Shown here: positions 1-7,129 of the stretch, piece after piece
How the letters are laid out: each line of letters opens with the position of its first letter
How positions within the stretch are numbered: position 1 is the first letter of the stretch
NCBI GenBank assembly: GCA_016926315.1
Contig: JAFGOU010000359.1
Span: 1 to 12,360 of the forward strand
Direction: 5' to 3'
Length of the DNA: 12,360 bases
Origin: Chitinispirillaceae bacterium
Lineage (GTDB): Bacteria; Fibrobacterota; Chitinivibrionia; Chitinivibrionales; Chitinispirillaceae
Translations under genes and position numbers: made by a program
Notes under the pieces: model-generated
Databases searched by the model: none
Told to the model about the DNA's origin: nothing
Seen by the model: only the letters and a program-made list of their open reading frames with translations

Positions 1-378
1 GACGAGAAATTTGAGACGGTTGACACCTGCAGGCCGTAGGTGCCTGCTCCGGCCGCCGGGTTCCATGTCATGGTGGGATTTATCGGCACGCCGGTGGCGT
101 TGTTTGCGGGTGTTGCCTGCACCGGAGCAGGCGGTGCGGCGATGATGGTGGTAAAACTCCGTGTGGAACTCCACGGACCGGGGCCGGCGGCGTTTGCGGC
201 GTTCACGCGCCAGTAATAGGTCGTATTGTTCGCAAGCCCGGTGACTGCGCGCGAGGTCGCGGTGGTGCCGGAGAGATTGACCACGGTCGACGAGAAATTT
301 GAGACGGTTGACACCTGCAGGCCGTAGGTGCCTGCTCCGGCCGCCGGGTTCCATGTCACGGTGGGATTTATCGGCACG
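1..378 (-). repeat. Near-identical 288-bp-period direct repeat encoding fn3 modules
   Basis: Bases 1-90 and 289-378 are identical except at 71/359 (T versus C on the plus strand; Met versus Val in the protein). The offset is 288 bases, exactly 96 codons, one fn3 module plus linker. Identity extends through synonymous positions, then drops in the linker after 90/378. A more diverged copy lies around 577-670, offset by about 285 bases. The array continues off the left edge. This indicates recent in-frame duplication or gene conversion within the lipoprotein gene. Confidence 0.9.
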
Positions 379-3300
379 TTAAGTGCGTTGTCGGCCGGTG
401 AGTTTAACACCGGAGCCGGGGGGGGAGCGACGATGGTGGTGAAGCTGTCCGTGCTCCAGGCGCTTGTCCCGCCGGCATTGGCGGCGTTAACCCGCCAGTA
501 ATATTTCGTACCGTTTGCAAGGCCGGTAACCGTGCGTGTCCGTGTGGTGAGACCGGAAAGGTCGACCACGCGCACGGAAAAGGATGACACGGTGGAGACC
601 TGCAGGCCGTAACTGCCGGCGCCGGCCGATGCGTTCCAGGCGAGGGGGGAATTGAGCGCCACATTGAGCGCATTGCTCGGGGGTGACGTTTGAACGGGCG
701 CCGGAGGGGCAAGGGTCAGCGTGGTGAAGCTGTCCGTGGCCCAATCGCCGGTGATTCCGGATACGGTGGCATTGACACGCCAGTAATATTTCGCGGCGGG
801 CAGCAGGCCGCTGACCGCCTGCGATGTGCCGCTTACGGATTGGTTCAAAACAGGATTTGAAAAAGCCGGTTGGGTGGCCACCTGCACACGGTACGAGCTT
901 GCGCCGGTCACCGCGCTCCATCGCAGCGTCGGGTCCAGCTGGACGTCCGTTTCATTGTTCGACGGCCAGACCAGGGACGGCACGCCCGGCGTCGCGTTTA
1001 TGGTGGTGAATCTCCAGCGGGCCGACCATCCGCTCTGTCCGCCGGGATTCCGGGCCTTGACACGCCAGAAATAGGCGGTATTGTTGGCGAGCCCGATCAC
1101 TGTTTGGTAGAGTTGGCTGATGGTGGAATCCTCGAAAACCGGCGCGCTGAAACCGGTGTCGGTGGCGAGTTGCAGATGGTAGCTGGTCGCCGCGGCCGCG
1201 CCATACCAGCGCAGCGTTAGCGAAACGGGTTGACTGGCGGCGCCGTCCAGGGGGGTTCGCAGCGTGGGGACTTGCGGGAGCACGTTCGTGACGGTTATGA
1301 GAAAAGTTCCGGTATCGGAGAGCGGCGGGACTCGTGTCCGCTCCCTGACGATCACCTCGACCGTATGCTGTCCGGAGTCGCTGTACCCGGGCGTCCAGGA
1401 GAAACGGTCGCCATTCACTATTTGAGCGCCTGCCGGAAAACGGGAACCGAACAGGAAGTCAAGCGGATCATCGTTTGCATCAGTCGCTGAAAGCTCGAAT
1501 TCAAGCGCCTGGCCTTCATTGGTTGTTTTATTCGCTATGAGGGTCAGAACGGGAGGGTAGTTGAGGGAAAACACCGTGATATCCCATTCCAGGGTGTCGC
1601 GGTGCCGGCCGTTGCTTGCCTGCACGATTATGTGTCGCACGCCGGTATCGGCTTCCGCAGGGACCCACGTTATCGCTCCGCTGGCGCTGTTGATGGCCAT
1701 GCCGTCAGGGGTCGTTGGCCTGACCAGCGAATAGGTGATCGGCTGATTGTTCGGGTCCCGCGCCTGCACGGTTGCGCGGTAGGTGTTGGCCACGATGACG
1801 CTGTCGGGCAGCGTCCGTGCGTCGGTAATGAACACCGGTGCGGAATCGTTCGGCGCGCCGATGAACACCCGCCATTGGGCGGTATCCGCGTCGTCCCACG
1901 GGTCGCGGGTAATGAGCATGAACGTGTCGATTCCCGGGGCGGTCGGCATATAGGAAACGGTCGCTCCGGAACGCGATGCGATCAGTTGAGGCAAGGAGAC
2001 GCTGTGCACGATGGAATGAAGAAGGACAAAAGACAGGGCGGTATCGTCGTCGGTCGCGGATGCGAAACAAGAGAGCGTGGAGCCGATGATCACCTGCGTG
2101 TCCCGGGGCGCGTCGGTAAAGCGCGGCGGATAGTTCTGGATGATGACGAGCGACCGTTGCGATTCGTTCCGGTTCACGCTCGCGTCAACTGCACTGACAA
2201 CCACGGTGTCGTAACCGTGTTTGAGCCGGACCATGCCGTTCCAGTTTGGGTAATTGAGCTGCGCACCGGTGCCGTTGACAAGGAACTGCAGTATTTTACT
2301 TGCGTCAGTGACCGTTCCCCTCGCCAGCACCTGGGTATCGGCAATGTGCTGCATGAATCGGGGTTCGGTAATGGTGATAACGGGCGGCATGGTATCGACC
2401 ATGTCGGATTCATAGACGATGCGCAGCGTGTCGCTCCCGCTGTTGCCGATCCGGTCGGTCGCGCGGACTTCGAACGCGTTGGGGCCGCTGGCAAGCGCCA
2501 CGGTGATGAAATAGGAGCTGTCCTTGGGGTCCTGCTCCATGAGCTCGTCGCCCAGAAAGACGGTGGCGATGCCGGACTGGTCGAGGGCCATGAGCCTGAT
2601 CGTGAGGATTTCAGTGGAGACCGTATCGGTCATGCGCGGCGGCACCATCATGAGAATGACCGGCGGATCGGTGTCAACGGTACCGGGCGAGTAAAACACC
2701 CTGATTGAAATGGAGCTGGAGTTGCCTGTTTTATCGCTTGCCACGGCGGCAAGCAGGTTTTCGCCCTGCTGCAGCACGACCGTGCCGCGCCAGACGCCCG
2801 CGGACTCCTGGAACGCGACATCATTCACGGTAACGCTGCTGATGCCGCTTTCATCACTCACCTGGAGGAGCACGAGCGCGTTGCGCGACTGCAGGGTGTC
2901 GAGATTGAGGGGTGAAATAAAAGTGATCTGCGGAGCTGTGGTGTCAACCTGATCGACGACCCGGATAACGGTTGAACGGACGTCTGATTCGATGTTCTTG
3001 TTGTCGCGAGCCTTAACATAAACGGTCTGGACGCCGGTCTCATTGAACGTATGGTCCAGGACGCCGGTTGGCGTGATGTGGGTAAACTCGGTGGAGTTGA
3101 AGGCCCATAGAAACGAGGTGATCACGCCGCCGGCATCGGTTGCGGAAACGGTAATGGTAAAGGGCACCGATTTCTGGACCGTCGCGGGCGCCTGGATGCC
3201 GGTGATTTCCGGAACGCTCGGCATAATGATAAGAGGAACGCTGTCTATAGCGCTGAGACTGTCTTCATAATCCAGGGCAATGAGCCGTGCCATGGCGTTT

Positions 3301-3644
3301 TGCGCGCCAAAGCTTCTTTTGACGATGAACGTGTCGGCAGCGGTTCCGTTGGCGCTGTCGCTCCACGTCCCGGTCCCGTTCCAGTCAAAATAATACCGTT
3401 TGATGGCGCCCTTTTTGCCGCCGACCGCCGTGTCGGCCCAGACGATTTTTATGGAGATGGTATCGTAGATATACCCGGTAATTATCGTATCAACAAAACT
3501 GGCGCGCGGCTTTGTTCCTGCCCTGTAATCAGGATTATTGATGTCGAAGGGGTTGTCGCGCGTGCAGGATATGACGAGTGCCACGGCAAACAGCAATGCT
3601 CCGGTAATAGTGAGCGGGCGCGAAGGAGTGGATACACGTTTCAT
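1..3644 (-). CDS. Giant multi-domain surface lipoprotein (PKD/Ig/cadherin-like/fn3 repeats), C-terminus beyond the window
   Basis: The minus-strand frame starting at ATG 3644 stays open to the left edge (1,214 codons, no stop seen). An AGGAG box lies 5 bases before the ATG. Residues 1-26 form a lipoprotein signal peptide with lipobox V-I-S-C and acylated Cys27. Thr at +2 does not suggest inner-membrane retention, so outer-membrane or surface anchoring is inferred. Modules in order: a Trp/Tyr-rich N-terminal beta domain (about 45-135); a PKD-like domain (140-232); three Ig/glucodextranase-like repeats opening D-T-x-x-P (about 233-503); three cadherin/He_PIG-like repeats, two of them opening N-Y-P-P (about 504-788); then four full fibronectin type III domains and part of a fifth (790 onward), each with a Y-Y-W-R-V-N-A-like strand. 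There is no catalytic domain in the visible part, so adhesion, scaffolding or substrate binding is an inference. An enzymatic or sorting domain could follow outside the window. Frame and lipoprotein call are firm; function is unknown. Confidence 0.9.
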   Translation of the reverse strand, partial: MKRVSTPSRPLTITGALLFAVALVISCTRDNPFDINNPDYRAGTKPRASFVDTIITGYIYDTISIKIVWADTAVGGKKGAIKRYYFDWNGTGTWSDSANGTAADTFIVKRSFGAQNAMARLIALDYEDSLSAIDSVPLIIMPSVPEITGIQAPATVQKSVPFTITVSATDAGGVITSFLWAFNSTEFTHITPTGVLDHTFNETGVQTVYVKARDNKNIESDVRSTVIRVVDQVDTTAPQITFISPLNLDTLQSRNALVLLQVSDESGISSVTVNDVAFQESAGVWRGTVVLQQGENLLAAVASDKTGNSSSISIRVFYSPGTVDTDPPVILMMVPPRMTDTVSTEILTIRLMALDQSGIATVFLGDELMEQDPKDSSYFITVALASGPNAFEVRATDRIGNSGSDTLRIVYESDMVDTMPPVITITEPRFMQHIADTQVLARGTVTDASKILQFLVNGTGAQLNYPNWNGMVRLKHGYDTVVVSAVDASVNRNESQRSLVIIQNYPPRFTDAPRDTQVIIGSTLSCFASATDDDTALSFVLLHSIVHSVSLPQLIASRSGATVSYMPTAPGIDTFMLITRDPWDDADTAQWRVFIGAPNDSAPVFITDARTLPDSVIVANTYRATVQARDPNNQPITYSLVRPTTPDGMAINSASGAITWVPAEADTGVRHIIVQASNGRHRDTLEWDITVFSLNYPPVLTLIANKTTNEGQALEFELSATDANDDPLDFLFGSRFPAGAQIVNGDRFSWTPGYSDSGQHTVEVIVRERTRVPPLSDTGTFLITVTNVLPQVPTLRTPLDGAASQPVSLTLRWYGAAAATSYHLQLATDTGFSAPVFEDSTISQLYQTVIGLANNTAYFWRVKARNPGGQSGWSARWRFTTINATPGVPSLVWPSNNETDVQLDPTLRWSAVTGASSYRVQVATQPAFSNPVLNQSVSGTSQAVSGLLPAAKYYWRVNATVSGITGDWATDSFTTLTLAPPAPVQTSPPSNALNVALNSPLAWNASAGAGSYGLQVSTVSSFSVRVVDLSGLTTRTRTVTGLANGTKYYWRVNAANAGGTSAWSTDSFTTIVAPPPAPVLNSPADNALNVPINPTVTWNPAAGAGTYGLQVSTVSNFSSTVVNLSGTTATSRAVTGLANNTTYYWRVNAANAAGPGPWSSTRSFTTIIAAPPAPVQATPANNATGVPINPTMTWNPAAGAGTYGLQVSTVSNFS

Positions 3645-3649
3645 AAAAA

Positions 3650-3654
3650 CTCCT
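3650..3654 (-). promoter_or_regulatory. Ribosome binding site of the giant lipoprotein gene
   Basis: AGGAG on the minus strand, separated from ATG 3644 by five T residues. It fixes the start just ahead of a textbook lipoprotein signal peptide. Confidence 0.75.
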
Positions 3655-3709
3655 AATAATGGTAGCAGGCAAAGTAGTAGTAACACTTCTCCTGGCGAAG
3701 ATAGTAGCT

Positions 3710-3726
3710 TGCAATAATCGTGCCGA
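3710..3726 (-). promoter_or_regulatory. Candidate sigma-54 (-24/-12) promoter for the giant lipoprotein
   Basis: On the minus strand, TCGGCACGATTATTGCA matches the sigma-54 consensus YTGGCACGrNNNTTGCW at every specified position except the T before GG, which is C. The invariant GG (3724-3723) and GC (3712-3711) are exactly 10 bases apart. Transcription would start near 3699, leaving a leader of about 55 bases before the RBS and ATG 3644. Position and orientation fit. No enhancer-binding site was identified upstream. If real, expression would depend on RpoN and an AAA+ activator. Confidence 0.55.
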
Positions 3727-3960
3727 AACTGGCTATACTTTAAGGCATTTATGATGCAGGAAACTACGCAGAACCCTCTCCCCGAAGTATTTCGTACTGC
3801 CTACGTGGAGAACCTCACCTTGTTGAAGGCAACGACAATACAAAAGCACCCGGGACTTTCCCCCGTGCGTATGGAAAAAACCTCCATCCATAAACCACCG
3901 CCTTCAAAATAATAATTTGCCATGAAGCAAATGAAAAAATATTTCCCGGGATCATTACCG

Positions 3961-3985
3961 TGCTTCCGCGCCTTCGCGGTGAATT
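3961..3985. repeat. Small GC-rich palindromic element (possible dispersed intergenic repeat)
   Basis: CCGCG-CCTT-CGCGG at 3966-3979 is a perfect 5-bp stem with a 4-base loop inside an AT-rich spacer. On the minus strand it reads TTCACCGCGAAGGCGCGGAAG. That resembles a dispersed intergenic element I recall from many environmental bacterial genomes, often mis-translated as P-R-R-R-G. Only one copy is in this window, so repeat status is from memory, not seen. Confidence 0.4.
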
Positions 3986-4206
3986 TGTCACGGTATGAAT
4001 AATCCGGAGCAGACGGTTTTGTACGCGACCTACCGGCAGGAACCGGGCAGGAAAAAACAAATGGATCGCAAAGTGCTATACCTCGTCATGGCCGCAAACG
4101 TATTTTTAACAGATTGGGATTTTTCTTCACCCGGAAGCACGAAACAGCAGAACACGATCGCTGCTGTCTGACATAGTACACTCATCAGCAACGCTGTGGT
4201 TCTATT

Positions 4207-6189
4207 ATGCTGGAATTTTCACTGAAACACTACTCCCGGATTCAGAAAATCGGGGAAGGCGGCATGAGCGAGATTTTCACCGCTGTGCAGCGTTCCACCG
4301 ATACCAGGGTCATCATAAAAAAGCTGTCATGCAATCTTGAAGGCCAAGCCGCCATTCTCAAGCGGTTCAACAACGAAGCCAGGACCGCCTCTTCGCTGTC
4401 TCACGAAAACATAATCACTATTTTTGATTACGGCGAGGAAAAGGACTCGTTTTTTATCGTCATGGAGCAGGTGGATGGCTGCGACCTTGAACGCCTCATG
4501 GGGCATCCCGGTTTCAATCGCGATGTCGGGCTCATGATCTTATCACGCGCGCTGGAAGGGCTTAAATTCGCCCATAAAAACGGCGTGATCCACTGTGACA
4601 TTAAACCGGGGAACATCCTTATCAGCAGGTCGGGCAGGGTGGTGCTCTCTGATTTCGGGCTATCCATGGCACGGGCGCACACCATGAATCCGGCCCATGA
4701 GAAGAACGATTTCGCGACCCCGCTCTACATGCCGCCGGAGCAGGCCAAGGTTATTGCCGAACAGGTAGGGCTCGCCAGCGACGCCTGGGCGGAGACCGCC
4801 TCGATCATTTATACCGACATGTCGCCTGATCAGGCGCGCGCCATAATGGAACGGGGCATTCAGTGGGACCTCTGGTCGGTCGGGGTCTTGCTGTACCGGT
4901 TATGCAGCGGACGGTTCCCGTTTCACGGGGACGATCTTGCCGGTCTCTTGACCGCAGTCGTCCATACCGAAGAGATAAAGATCCACGAACTCGTTACTGA
5001 CCTGCCTTCGCACCTTACCAATGTGATCCAGCGCTGTCTTGAAAAAGAGGCGTACCGCAGGCCCCATTCGCTTGACCCAATTATCGATTCACTTAAAAAG
5101 CATTTCACCACGCTCGACATTACCAATACGTCCCATATGATCGCAGGGCATATACTCGACAAGATCCCTGAGCCTGGACCGGTACGGCACGCTCCTTTGT
5201 CCGCAGCAGTGATTCTTTTTTCGCTGGCGAAGGGGAAGATCGTATCGCTTCTTTCAAGCGAAAAGCCCGCGCCTGACGAGACGCCTGATGAACGGTACGA
5301 GCAGGAGAGACCGTCCCTTTTCACGCGGTTAGTCATGCCGCTGGGTATTGTTCTTGTTCTCGCCGTTATGGTGGTGCCGATACTCTTTTTTATAAAGGGC
5401 GTTTACAAAAATGACGAAGCGTCAGCCGGCCCGGTACAGGCGGTAACAGAACAGGAGGGTGCCGCTGCTCCGGACAAGAAGCCCGAGGTTACAAAACGGG
5501 TGCCGGTGCGTCGGCAGCCGGTAAAGCCCGCGGTGAGAAGGGAAAAGCTGCCTTCACAACAGCCAAAACCGGCAACGAAGGCCTCGGTACGGCCCGCGCC
5601 GGTTGCGGCGCGGACGAAAAGGAAAGCGCCGGTTGCGGCACCGCGTCTGCTACCACAGCCACGTGTCAGCAGGCCTGCGGTGCACGATACGCCTGCTGTC
5701 GCGGAGAAAATAAACGCCGGCATTCTTAAGATGACGGTCGCGCCCGATGAAGCGCGGGTGTTTGTGGACGGAGTAATGATTCCCCGCAAAGTGCTGGCCG
5801 AAGGCAAGAGGCTCGATCCGGGTTTTCATGACGTGATCGTGAAGGCGCCCGGGTTTGAGTCATATGAACGCTCATTTCTTCTTGAAGCGTATAAAATGCA
5901 GTTGTTTGACGTTGATTTGAAACCTGAAACCATAGAGGTAAAGGGCAACGGCAAGCTGCACGTTTATTCCTATCCCTGGTCCGATCTCTATATCGACGGT
6001 ACGCTCCAGGGTACCACGCCCACGCCCGCGCCGCTCGTTCTTCTCGAAGGGCAGCATACACTCCTTTTAAAGCGCGACGGATTTTTGCCGCATGAAGAGA
6101 CCGTGACCATCAAAAAAAGTGAAGTGATCCGCATCCAGGTCCAGCTCCAGGAGATTGAAGGTGGAGAAGCGGACGAAGAGATAGAGTAA
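4207..6189 (+). CDS. Transmembrane Hanks-type Ser/Thr protein kinase with two C-terminal PEGA domains
   Basis: 660 residues. The cytoplasmic kinase domain (about 9-300) has the glycine loop G-E-G-G-M-S, Lys38 in V-I-I-K-K-L, alpha-C Glu57, catalytic H-C-D131-I-K-P-G-N136, D149-F-G, and activation-segment T-P-L-Y-M-P-P-E-Q. The catalytic Asp, Lys and Asn are present, so activity is likely. HRD is changed to HCD (a non-RD kinase). About 35 extra residues (183-218) separate the P-P-E-Q segment from the D-L-W-S-V-G-V helix. One membrane helix spans about 373-397. A Lys/Pro/Ala-rich linker follows (about 410-500), with a 14-base direct repeat at 5596-5609 and 5626-5639. Two PEGA-type beta domains (about 504-575 and 580-652) would lie outside the membrane and could sense or bind the envelope; this is inferred. 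ATG 4207 sits eight residues before the kinase fold but has no clear RBS. It is divergent from the giant lipoprotein and convergent with the TPR protein. Confidence 0.93.
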   Translation: MLEFSLKHYSRIQKIGEGGMSEIFTAVQRSTDTRVIIKKLSCNLEGQAAILKRFNNEARTASSLSHENIITIFDYGEEKDSFFIVMEQVDGCDLERLMGHPGFNRDVGLMILSRALEGLKFAHKNGVIHCDIKPGNILISRSGRVVLSDFGLSMARAHTMNPAHEKNDFATPLYMPPEQAKVIAEQVGLASDAWAETASIIYTDMSPDQARAIMERGIQWDLWSVGVLLYRLCSGRFPFHGDDLAGLLTAVVHTEEIKIHELVTDLPSHLTNVIQRCLEKEAYRRPHSLDPIIDSLKKHFTTLDITNTSHMIAGHILDKIPEPGPVRHAPLSAAVILFSLAKGKIVSLLSSEKPAPDETPDERYEQERPSLFTRLVMPLGIVLVLAVMVVPILFFIKGVYKNDEASAGPVQAVTEQEGAAAPDKKPEVTKRVPVRRQPVKPAVRREKLPSQQPKPATKASVRPAPVAARTKRKAPVAAPRLLPQPRVSRPAVHDTPAVAEKINAGILKMTVAPDEARVFVDGVMIPRKVLAEGKRLDPGFHDVIVKAPGFESYERSFLLEAYKMQLFDVDLKPETIEVKGNGKLHVYSYPWSDLYIDGTLQGTTPTPAPLVLLEGQHTLLLKRDGFLPHEETVTIKKSEVIRIQVQLQEIEGGEADEEIE

Positions 6190-6218
6190 AACGGGAACAT
6201 GCAAATCCCCTTTAAAAA

Positions 6219-6246
6219 TGCGCCACGATCATCGTGATCGTGCGTA
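6219..6246. terminator. Hairpin terminator between convergent genes (best fit to the minus-strand gene)
   Basis: CACGATCA-TCG-TGATCGTG (6224-6242) is a perfect 8-bp inverted repeat. Allowing one bulged C, the stem extends with CGC (6221-6223) against GCG (6242-6244). Read on the minus strand, the stem is followed by CATTTTTAAA, a short U-run suiting intrinsic termination of the TPR gene ending at 6261. On the plus strand it lies about 30 bases after the kinase stop with a weaker T stretch, so bidirectional use is plausible. Confidence 0.7.
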
Positions 6247-6260
6247 AAGGATTTCGTTTT

Positions 6261-7001
6261 CTAAAATGCAATCGACAGCGCTATCCCGCCATTGTCCGCG
6301 GAGAGCGCTACCGGTTGCGGGGCGGGATCGTAGGAGAAGGCAAAATAGAGGCAGATGCCTGAGACCAGCGTTGCCACGGAACCACCCGCGATCGAAAGAA
6401 GGAATTCGCTCCAGACCCGGTCCATTTCCGACTGCGGGTTTTTCGGCGGCCTGAGGGAGCTGTATTCTTTGCGGGCCCGGTAACCGTTGTAAAACGCCAC
6501 GCTTCCGGCCCCGGCGCAAAACACGGCGCCGGTCACGAACAGGGCCGGTACCGTACGGTCTTTTTTCACCTGCAACGTCGTTGTGCTGGCGGCGGGTTTG
6601 GGTGCGGCCGAGTCGAACTGCTGGACTTTTCTCTCAAGCTTCACATGCTTGTAAATGAGCGCGATATTGGGCGGAAACTCCAGGGTGTCGATCTCCATGG
6701 TGGAATCCTTTTCAAGCGCCAGCCTGAAGCACTCCTCGGCCTGCTCGATCCGGTTGATCATGCCGTAGGAAAGGGCGAGATATTTATATGCGCACATGCT
6801 GTCGTTTCCGACCGTGAGACCGGGCAGGACGTCGTTGATGCATTCGATGGTGCGGTTGTAGTAGCCGTCCCGGTAATAGGATATGCAGAACTTGAGGCCG
6901 TCGCTCGTGACCGAATCAACGTTGCGGGCATGCGATACGCTCGGGGCCGCGGCGACAAGAGCGCTGCCCAGGCATAACAGCTGAATGAAGTGGTGGCGCA
7001 T
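6261..7001 (-). CDS. Exported TPR-like protein with two C-terminal membrane helices, function unknown
   Basis: 246 residues from ATG 7001. A GGAGGGG box (7017-7011) nine bases upstream and the signal peptide that follows favour this start over an in-frame ATG at 7034. Residues 1-25 look like a Sec signal peptide with a probable S-H-A cleavage site. Residues 35-125 are helical and TPR-like: Y-Y-R-D-G-Y-Y-N-R-T-I-E resembles helix A of one repeat, and A-Y-K-Y-L-A-L-S-Y-G followed by A-E-E-C-F-R-L-A-L-E a second. Cys39, Cys54, Cys70 and Cys91 lie in this exported part and could form disulfides. An Ala/Pro/Thr linker (about 131-145) leads to two hydrophobic helices (about 151-171 and 201-223) and a short tail. 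I do not recognise a named family. It is convergent with the PEGA kinase, so they are not co-transcribed; a shared envelope role is only a guess from adjacency. Confidence 0.85.
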   Translation of the reverse strand: MRHHFIQLLCLGSALVAAAPSVSHARNVDSVTSDGLKFCISYYRDGYYNRTIECINDVLPGLTVGNDSMCAYKYLALSYGMINRIEQAEECFRLALEKDSTMEIDTLEFPPNIALIYKHVKLERKVQQFDSAAPKPAASTTTLQVKKDRTVPALFVTGAVFCAGAGSVAFYNGYRARKEYSSLRPPKNPQSEMDRVWSEFLLSIAGGSVATLVSGICLYFAFSYDPAPQPVALSADNGGIALSIAF

Positions 7002-7010
7002 GATATGAAT

Positions 7011-7017
7011 CCCCTCC
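7011..7017 (-). promoter_or_regulatory. Ribosome binding site deciding the start of the TPR-like gene
   Basis: GGAGGGG on the minus strand, nine bases before ATG 7001. The alternative in-frame ATG at 7034 would place this box inside the coding sequence and put 11 extra residues before the signal peptide. Confidence 0.65.
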
Positions 7018-7096
7018 AAGGATGTTATCTGCAAAGACGAAATAATATAAAAGAAGCCACACTGAACGCACCATGTTTTTGTCTTCCGTTTGCCGC

Positions 7097-7107
7097 GTTC
7101 CGGGAAC
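7097..7107. repeat. Short inverted repeat upstream of the flippase
   Basis: GTTCC-G-GGAAC is a perfect 5+1+5 palindrome 22 bases before ATG 7130, in the 128-base spacer between the divergent TPR and flippase genes. It could be an operator half-site pair, but a palindrome this short can arise by chance. The same spacer has AT-rich TATATT-like sequences on both strands, with no confident -35 box. Confidence 0.25.
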
Positions 7108-7129
7108 CCCTTAACTATATTTGGACGAT

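Larger units (their letters stand above)
3645..4206. other. Divergent intergenic region, no convincing gene
   Basis: These 562 bases separate the divergent lipoprotein and kinase genes and are AT-richer than the flanking coding DNA. They contain the lipoprotein RBS and the sigma-54-like site near the left end and a small GC palindrome at 3966-3979. Near the kinase there is a short potential hairpin (AGCAG...CTGCT, about 4146-4165) and no clear Shine-Dalgarno. An 81-codon minus-strand frame here (3815-4060) starts with TTG, lacks an RBS and runs through the palindrome, so I do not treat it as a gene. A small RNA or a long regulated leader is possible but not shown. Confidence 0.7.

Noticed and set aside
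1602..2708. A 368-codon plus-strand open frame
   Set aside because: It lies antisense to the lipoprotein frame, its translation is Arg/Gly/His/Asp-rich with no fold-like pattern, and the opposite strand encodes clear repeated Ig/cadherin-like modules. It is a codon-bias shadow.
3815..4060. An 81-codon minus-strand frame in the intergenic region
   Set aside because: It begins with TTG, has no ribosome binding site, and its translation includes a P-R-R-R-G stretch produced by the palindromic element.
7121..7129. TTG at 7121 as the flippase start
   Set aside because: It adds only three residues, has no better RBS than ATG 7130, and the family pattern begins after the ATG. It remains possible.
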